A stretch of 64,000 bases of DNA, from positions 1 through 64,000 of the forward strand of contig JANOFU010000098.1 of the NCBI GenBank assembly GCA_031413815.1, written 5' to 3'. The position numbers were made by a program, and so were the translations under genes. Below, one piece after another: positions 59,704-64,000 of this stretch; the first letter of the stretch is position 1; each line of letters starts with the position of its first letter. The stretch is from JAGVSR01 sp031413815 (GTDB lineage Bacteria > Pseudomonadota > Alphaproteobacteria > Rhizobiales > Hyphomicrobiaceae). The notes beneath the pieces are model-generated. The model was not told the DNA's origin. It did no database searches and was given only the letters and a program-made list of their open reading frames with translations.

Positions 59704-60609
59704 TTACTCCGCACCCGCGAGCGACGTGGTGGCCGCTGGGTGTTGACCAGCGGCACGAACCGCCGTGCGTCCTGGCGCTCTCAAATCAACAATCCAGCCG
59801 GGCAAGCGTGTCGCGTCTAACAGTACAGGATCGCGGACCAACGCCGCCAAAGCGGTCGCTTCGCTATCTGGCGGTAAGTGCACGGTAACGCCGCCTGCGA
59901 GTTTCAGTGACCAGCGCCGTTCTGCGACGCGTTCGGCCGAAACCAGACGGCTGGCGATGTCGCTGTGGCGTTCGACCAGGGCCAAAAGTGCGGCAGCTTC
60001 CGTGTTCGCACCTTCGCCAGCGATGCGGGGCAGCTCAAGATTGGAGCCGGCCGTAATCGCGGACAAAACTCGTCCCGAGCGGTCAATCAGATGGTCGCCG
60101 CCCGACCGCTGCCAGATGGCATAGGCCTGCCGTTCCGTCACACGGATCGCCAGCTGACCGGGCCAGATACGGGTAATTTCTGCGGACTGCACCCAGGGCA
60201 GCCGCTCGAACCGCGACCGGATGGCAGCAGGATCAAAGCTTGCAATCGTGCGCACATTGGCGAGATCGAGCGCATCAAACAGGTCGCTATCGGCGGTCAA
60301 CTTATGACCCGTCAGCGAGACCTGATCGATGCCAAACCCAAACACGGATGCAATCCTGTCGCGATCGATCAGCGGGCCTGCAGCCGTGCGGCCCGGCAGA
60401 GTCGCCATGATCAAAACGAGCGTTAAGGTTGCTACAAAGCCGATCGTGGCAAACTGAGCACGCCGCAAGCGCCGCCCACGCTGCGATGCCAATGTGGGAT
60501 ATGCGGCGGGATCGGGTGCGGGTGCGGGATTAAAGCTCAGGCTGGGATACGGCGCTGGCGCATGCTGCGCCCGCCGGACCGGTAACGTACCTGCGCCTAC
60601 CTCACGCAA
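59704..60609 (-). CDS. ftsQ: Cell division protein FtsQ (TTG start, overlaps ddl)
   Basis: FtsQ is a bitopic divisome protein connecting to FtsL/FtsB. The 301-residue chain has a basic, proline-rich cytoplasmic part (residues 1-50), one membrane helix (about 52-72), a POTRA domain (VSLTGHKLTADSD through LPWVQSAEITRIWPGQLAIRV), and a beta domain (AYAIWQRSG, HLIDRSGRVL). The only good start is TTG 60609, with GAGGA six bases upstream; it lies inside the ddl gene, overlapping its end by 13 bases, so the two are translationally coupled. No ATG is available in the conserved region. Confidence 0.93.
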   Translation of the reverse strand: MREVGAGTLPVRRAQHAPAPYPSLSFNPAPAPDPAAYPTLASQRGRRLRRAQFATIGFVATLTLVLIMATLPGRTAAGPLIDRDRIASVFGFGIDQVSLTGHKLTADSDLFDALDLANVRTIASFDPAAIRSRFERLPWVQSAEITRIWPGQLAIRVTERQAYAIWQRSGGDHLIDRSGRVLSAITAGSNLELPRIAGEGANTEAAALLALVERHSDIASRLVSAERVAERRWSLKLAGGVTVHLPPDSEATALAALVRDPVLLDATRLPGWIVDLRAPGRTAVRAAGQHPAATTSLAGAE

Positions 60610-61556
60610 CTCGCGTCCTCTATGATCCAGCGCACCAGTTGCCCAAAACTCCAGCCTGCATACTGCGCAAGCTCAGGCACCAGCGACGTACCCGTCATCC
60701 CGGGCTGTGTATTGACTTCCAGGCAGATCAACTCGCCCGTTCCGCCCGGAGTGTCGTCAAAGCGGAAGTCGGCCCGCGATACGCCGCGGCAGCCCAACGC
60801 CTGGTGAGCCTTAAGAGTGTATTGACGGACCAACTGGTAAACATTTGGTAAAATACTGGCCGGAAGCTGGTGGACGGACCCGCCTTGCGCGTACTTGGCC
60901 TCGAAGTCGTAGAACACGAGTCCCGCCTTCGGCACGATCTCAATCACATCAGTGACAAAGCCGCCAATGACGGCGCAGGTCAGTTCGCGGCCGGCGATGT
61001 AGCGCTCGACCATGACGATGTCGTGCGGCTTGCCCCGTTCAAGAATGGCAGCGGGTGGTGAAGTGGCTTTCGGCCCAACGATGATCACACCAACGCTTGA
61101 GCCTTCATCAACGGGTTTGATGACGTAGGGCGGTGGCAGGGCGTGGCCCTTGGCGGCCTCAGTACGGGTGACGAGGCGCGCTTCGGCGACAGGGATGCCG
61201 GCCGGGCGCATGATTTCTTTCGCGCGCTCTTTGTGCATGGCGACCGAGGACGCGAGCACACCGGAGTGCGTGTAGGGAATGGCAAGGCATTCCAGCACGC
61301 CCTGAACGCAACCGTCTTCGCCCCACTTGCCGTGAAGCGCGTTAAAGCAGGCGTCGGGCTTCAGGTCCGCCAGCCGCTGCGCAATATCGCGGGCGGCATC
61401 GACACGGCTGACTTTATAACCTTCGCCTTCCAGCGCCGCCGCGATCGCTGTGCCAGAACTCAAGCTGATCTCGCGCTCCGCCGACCAGCCGCCCATCAGG
61501 ACGGCGACATGGTTGTGCGTGCGAGGTGGGGGGGAGGGAGGGCGATTCTTGTCCAT
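60597..61556 (-). CDS. ddl: D-alanine-D-alanine ligase
   Basis: Ddl joins two D-alanines with ATP for the peptidoglycan stem peptide. The 319-residue ATP-grasp protein shows VLMGGWSAEREISLSSG, NALHGKWGEDGCVQG, the substrate loop and nucleotide-binding residues VIKPVDEGSSVGV, DFRFDD and LEVNTQPGMT. The start is MDKNRPPSPPP, with a proline-rich lead that may not be conserved. ftsQ overlaps the 3' end. murB, normally next upstream, is 1.8 kb away because a toxin-antitoxin island intervenes. Confidence 0.97.
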   Translation of the reverse strand: MDKNRPPSPPPRTHNHVAVLMGGWSAEREISLSSGTAIAAALEGEGYKVSRVDAARDIAQRLADLKPDACFNALHGKWGEDGCVQGVLECLAIPYTHSGVLASSVAMHKERAKEIMRPAGIPVAEARLVTRTEAAKGHALPPPYVIKPVDEGSSVGVIIVGPKATSPPAAILERGKPHDIVMVERYIAGRELTCAVIGGFVTDVIEIVPKAGLVFYDFEAKYAQGGSVHQLPASILPNVYQLVRQYTLKAHQALGCRGVSRADFRFDDTPGGTGELICLEVNTQPGMTGTSLVPELAQYAGWSFGQLVRWIIEDASCVR

Positions 61557-61720
61557 TTACGGTCCGATTTTTACCGCGTCTTAGCCGCGGGTTTCACCTT
61601 CAATCGACGGTATGCCATAGCACTTCGCCAGCTGAAACCCTGTCATTGTTCGATTCTAACGGTCCGGTTAGCGCTTACAAAGATTGAACTGTCGAGCTAG
61701 ACACGTCGCCCGCTCCGGAC

Positions 61721-61748
61721 TTGACAATTTATGAGCATATACTCATAA
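61721..61748 (+). promoter_or_regulatory. Promoter and palindromic operator of the HigBA-like module
   Basis: TTGACA (61721-61726) is a good -35; TCATAA sixteen bases on may be the -10. The perfect dyad TTATGAG-CATATA-CTCATAA (61729-61748) lies inside the promoter, exactly where the antitoxin would bind to repress its own operon. The GTG start of the toxin is 12 bases further. Confidence 0.75.
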
Positions 61749-61760
61749 CGGAGATCGATT

Positions 61761-62138
61761 GTGAAGTTGCCACGTCCCACCCGAGCACTTCGCTGGATCG
61801 GTTCGGCGCGCCGTGACTTCGGCGATTTTCCCGTCGAAGTGCAGAGCCAGTTCGGGTTCGAGCTGTTTCTGGCGCAGACCGGACAGCATCCGCCCTCGGC
61901 AAAGCCGCTCAAAGGCTTCGGGTCCGGTGTGATCGAACTGATCGAGGACTTTGATGGCGATACGTATCGCGCGATCTATGCGGTGCGTTTCGAGATGGCG
62001 GTCTACGTGCTGCACAGCTTTAAGAAGAAATCGAAGGGCGGCATCAAGACCCCAAAGAGTGACATTGCGTTGATCCGTAGCCGGCTGAGGGATGCCGCGG
62101 CAGATAACGATGAGAGACTGAAAAAGGACAAACAGTGA
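61761..62138 (+). CDS. HigB/phage Gp49-like toxin (RelE/ParE superfamily), GTG start
   Basis: The 125-residue product resembles Gp49-like HigB toxins, ribosome-dependent mRNA interferases. Visible blocks are WIGSARRDFGDFP near the N-terminus, KPLKGFGSGVIELIEDFDGD and YRAIYAVRFEMAVYVLHSFK with the basic KKKSKGGIKTP segment, which is the RNA-binding and catalytic region in relatives. The frame is intact. GGAGA lies nine bases before the GTG. The last base of its TGA is the first base of the antitoxin ATG, so it is the first gene of a toxin-antitoxin operon, and the perfect dyad upstream is the likely operator. It lies between murB and ddl, on the opposite strand. Confidence 0.87.
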   Translation: MKLPRPTRALRWIGSARRDFGDFPVEVQSQFGFELFLAQTGQHPPSAKPLKGFGSGVIELIEDFDGDTYRAIYAVRFEMAVYVLHSFKKKSKGGIKTPKSDIALIRSRLRDAAADNDERLKKDKQ

Positions 62139-62476
62139 TGAGGAAAGCTCGCGGTGAGGTTCATGAAACCAAGGGCAACATCTTTGCCGATCTCGGGCTT
62201 CCTGGCGCTGGCGCGCATTTTCTGAAGGCGCAGATCGTCGCCGAGCTGTACCGGCTGAAAACCGAGCGCAAGCTGACGCAAACGTTGGCAGGGACGCTGA
62301 TGGGGATCAGCCAGCCGGAGGTCTCGCGGTTATTCAAGGGGCATTTCCGCGAATACTCCGTCGAGCGGCTGATGGAGTTCCTGACTGATTTTGATCGCGA
62401 CGTGGAGATTGTCGTCAAACCCCGGCGCAAGACCAGCGCGCGCGGGCAGATCACGTTCAAGCCGGTGCTGGCTTGA
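62138..62476 (+). CDS. HigA-like antitoxin (XRE helix-turn-helix)
   Basis: The 112-residue product is the cognate antitoxin, with an XRE helix-turn-helix (LTQTLAGTLMGISQPEVSRL followed by FKGHFREYSVERLM) and a C-terminal segment FDRDVEIVVKP, both found in the COG5606-type HigA. It neutralises the preceding toxin and represses the shared promoter. ATG 62138 overlaps the toxin stop; a GTG three bases earlier is also possible. AAGGA sits about nine bases upstream. Both genes look functional. Confidence 0.88.
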   Translation: MRKARGEVHETKGNIFADLGLPGAGAHFLKAQIVAELYRLKTERKLTQTLAGTLMGISQPEVSRLFKGHFREYSVERLMEFLTDFDRDVEIVVKPRRKTSARGQITFKPVLA

Positions 62477-62590
62477 GGTAGGCAAAAAGTGTGCGGGCTA
62501 TGCGCGCAACACGGTACCTGAACGAGATCGTTTGCAGCAGCGCGAATGGCGTTGATCTCTGGATCGTACAGTTCCAATAGATCGAGTTCG

Positions 62591-62603
62591 CACATATAAT
62601 GTG
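62591..62603 (+). promoter_or_regulatory. Promoter -10 and small dyad of the Phd-PIN module
   Basis: TATAAT (62595-62600) is a perfect -10 hexamer embedded in the dyad CACAT-ATA-ATGTG (62591-62603). It lies 20 bases before the Phd start and may be an antitoxin operator. The -35 candidate TTCCAA at 62572 is weak. Confidence 0.6.
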
Positions 62604-62622
62604 GGTGGAAAGGAGACGAGAC

Positions 62623-62904
62623 ATGCGCACCCTGCCGGCAGACATGAAGGACACCAAAGTTAGGCAATTGATCGAGGCCGCCCGTGCCGAGCCGGTTACA
62701 CTGCTCGAAAACGGGGAGCCTGCGGCCATCGTGCTGTCTCCGGCAGAGTTTGATCGCTTTGATGAACAGGACCGCATCCGTCGTGAAGCCAAAGTCCGGC
62801 TGCGCCAGACCATTGCGGCTATTCACGATCAAGCGCTCAAGCAAGGCCTGACGGCAGCAGAGGTTGAGCGACTTGTATCGGACGATGGAGCCGATGAAGG
62901 TTGA
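62623..62904 (+). CDS. Phd/YefM-family antitoxin
   Basis: The 93-residue product matches Phd/YefM antitoxins, which bind DNA at the N-terminus and inhibit the toxin with the C-terminus. KDTKVRQLIEAARAEPVTLL and NGEPAAIVLSPAEFDRF form the conserved core. A coiled-coil-like tail (RLRQTIAAIHDQALKQG, 68-84) follows. AAGGAG seven bases upstream of ATG 62623 is clear. The frame is intact, ending 62904, 11 bases inside the toxin gene. Its partner, a PIN-domain toxin, has a frameshift. Confidence 0.87.
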   Translation: MRTLPADMKDTKVRQLIEAARAEPVTLLENGEPAAIVLSPAEFDRFDEQDRIRREAKVRLRQTIAAIHDQALKQGLTAAEVERLVSDDGADEG

Positions 62905-63309
62905 GCGCGTCGTTCTCGACAGCAATGTCCTGATAAGTTCTGCGATCTCACCAGCGGGGAAGCCGTTTGCATGCCTGAAGTGGGCATTGGATCATGCGAC
63001 ACTCATCGCGTCCCGCGGTCTGATCGAAGAGGTTGAAACGCGACTCGCCCGCGCAAAGTTCGCGAAATACATCACGAAGTCCAGCGCCGGTCGTTTGTCG
63101 CCGACCTCTCGCTGGCCGTAGTCATGGTGGAGTCGCCGGGACTGCTCAAAGTGTGCCGCGATCCAGACGACGATATGCTTCTTGAGACCGCAATCCTCGG
63201 ACGGGCAGACTGCCAGGTAACGGGAGATCAAGACCTTCTGGTCCTCCACCCTTTTCAGGGACTGAACATCATTCCGCCGACGCGTTTTCTGGAGCTGGTG
63301 AGTCGCTAA
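62894..63309 (+). pseudogene. PIN-domain toxin (COG1569-type), frameshifted
   Basis: From ATG 62894 the frame reads MKVERVVLDSNVLISSAISP through FAKYITKSSAGR, then hits a stop after 63121. If one base is added near 63093-63097 the reading continues in another frame as VADLSLAVVMVESPGLLKVC, then RDPDDDMLLETAILGRADCQ and VTGDQDLLVLHPF, to the stop at 63309. That is a complete PIN endoribonuclease of the putative-toxin family, with acidic residues in LDSN, DPDDD and TGDQD. The 416 bases are one short of a multiple of three, so a one-base deletion is the simplest explanation. A sequencing error must be excluded. Confidence 0.83.
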
Positions 63310-63379
63310 AGAACGCGTGGACGTGTCTCGCTCGCGTCGCCGGCGAAGCGGATGACGCCATGCGGAGCGCCGGAACTCC

Positions 63380-64000
63380 TTAAACCAACCCCTCACCACT
63401 CGGCCGCCCGTCTTTGGGCAAACCGAGCCGGATGATTTCCCACTCTAGCGTCACGCCGGACGCGGCTTTCACGCGGGCGCGCACCGTTTCGCCGAGTGTT
63501 TCGACATCTTCGCCGCTCGCTTGCGCGTCGTTGATCAGGAAGTTGCAGTGCATGTCCGAGACCTTGGCACCGCCCACCCGGAAGCCACGGCAACCCGCTT
63601 GATCGACGAGCTTCCAGGCGCTGTTGCCCGACGGATTCTTAAACGTTGAGCCGCCGGTGCGTTCCTTGATGGGTTGGTTCTTCTCGCGGTACTCCGCAAC
63701 GTCATCCATTTCTTTCAGGATGTCCGCCGGATCACCCGCCGTGCCTTCGTAGAGCGCTTCCGTGAATATCCAGTCGCCGGGAATGCCACAGTGCCGGTAG
63801 GTAAACTTCATATCGGCCAGCGACAGCACGTGAATGTTGCCGTGACGGTCAACGGCGCGCGCCTCGATCAGGCAGTCCTTGGTCTCTCGGCCATGGGCAC
63901 CCGCATTCATCCGCAAGGCGCCGCCGATGGAACCGGGAATGCCGCGATAAAAGGCCAATCCTGTGATGCCCGCTTCTGCGGCGGCACGCGCGACCTTGAC
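63380..64000 (-). CDS. murB: UDP-N-acetylenolpyruvoylglucosamine reductase (5' end beyond window)
   Basis: MurB reduces enolpyruvyl-UDP-GlcNAc to UDP-MurNAc with NADPH and FAD. The window holds the C-terminal 206 residues; the N-terminal FAD-binding part lies beyond position 64000. The visible part has GIPGSIGGALRMNAGAHG, FTYRHCGIPGDWIFTEAL and the catalytic serine region RTGGSTFKNP, then GYRGF-type QAGCRGFRVGGAKVSDMHCN for substrate binding. It continues the dcw cluster upstream of ddl, interrupted by the toxin-antitoxin island. The MurB step is bypassed by the AmgK/MurU recycling route encoded elsewhere in the window. Confidence 0.95.
   Translation of the reverse strand, partial: VKVARAAAEAGITGLAFYRGIPGSIGGALRMNAGAHGRETKDCLIEARAVDRHGNIHVLSLADMKFTYRHCGIPGDWIFTEALYEGTAGDPADILKEMDDVAEYREKNQPIKERTGGSTFKNPSGNSAWKLVDQAGCRGFRVGGAKVSDMHCNFLINDAQASGEDVETLGETVRARVKAASGVTLEWEIIRLGLPKDGRPSGEGLV

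Overview
The window is chromosomal DNA from an alphaproteobacterium, most likely of the order Hyphomicrobiales (Rhizobiales). The evidence is gene order and protein features: pckA near chvI-chvG-hprK-EIIA-HPr-ahcY, a divL / tsaE-amgK / murU / addB / addA / trxA block, a trpF-trpB-trpA-accD-folC block, cmk next to rpsA, an FYDLN-acid protein, and a murB-ddl-ftsQ-ftsA-ftsZ-lpxC-bamD-ligA block. The genus cannot be named from this sequence. I see no rRNA, CRISPR array, prophage or insertion sequence.

Layout. 1-4 kb (minus): partial lipid kinase, a small hypothetical gene, pckA, and a HugZ-like split-barrel protein. 4.2-8.1 kb (plus): the ChvI-ChvG two-component system followed by the regulatory PTS genes hprK, EIIA and ptsH. 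8.2-9.7 kb (minus): a TadG-like von Willebrand protein. 10.1-23.8 kb (plus): ahcY, a DivL-type pseudokinase, a TsaE-AmgK fusion, murU, addB, addA and trxA. 23.8-40.7 kb (minus): folC, accD, trpA, an RND efflux pair, trpB, trpF, a TRIC channel, a LapA-like protein, ihfB, sppA, rpsA, a decayed cmk tail with a toxin-antitoxin remnant, cmk and a MOSC protein. 40.9-43.0 kb: aroA, an FYDLN-acid gene and tRNA-Ala(GGC). 43.1-48.9 kb (minus): a probable iron cluster with a TonB-dependent receptor, a di-heme oxidoreductase and an imelysin. 49.1-52.0 kb: envelope-type genes (a peptidoglycan-binding-like protein and a FecR-domain protein). 52.1-64 kb (minus): ligA, bamD, lpxC, ftsZ, ftsA, ftsQ, ddl, a plus-strand toxin-antitoxin island, and partial murB.

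How the genes work together. ChvIG and the incomplete PTS are typically one regulatory locus controlling envelope and carbon status, with pckA as the gluconeogenic gene beside it. AmgK and MurU recycle MurNAc into the peptidoglycan precursor pathway whose later steps (murB, ddl) and division machinery (ftsQAZ) lie at the far end. AddAB repairs double-strand breaks.

The accessory layer sits on conserved backbone. An RND pump lies between trpB and trpA. A decaying HigBA-like module lies between cmk and rpsA, with a diverged second cmk 3' end beside it. HigBA and Phd-PIN modules lie between murB and ddl. Two of the three toxins are frameshifted while all three antitoxins are intact.

The most novel signal is in the iron cluster. 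The receptor and imelysin genes share a promoter repeat (21 of 22 bases) carrying an Irr-box-like palindrome. Each is followed by a leader that can form three hairpins, with compensatory base changes between the two copies in two of the stems. This is a candidate structured RNA, or a conserved leader peptide, controlling iron uptake genes.
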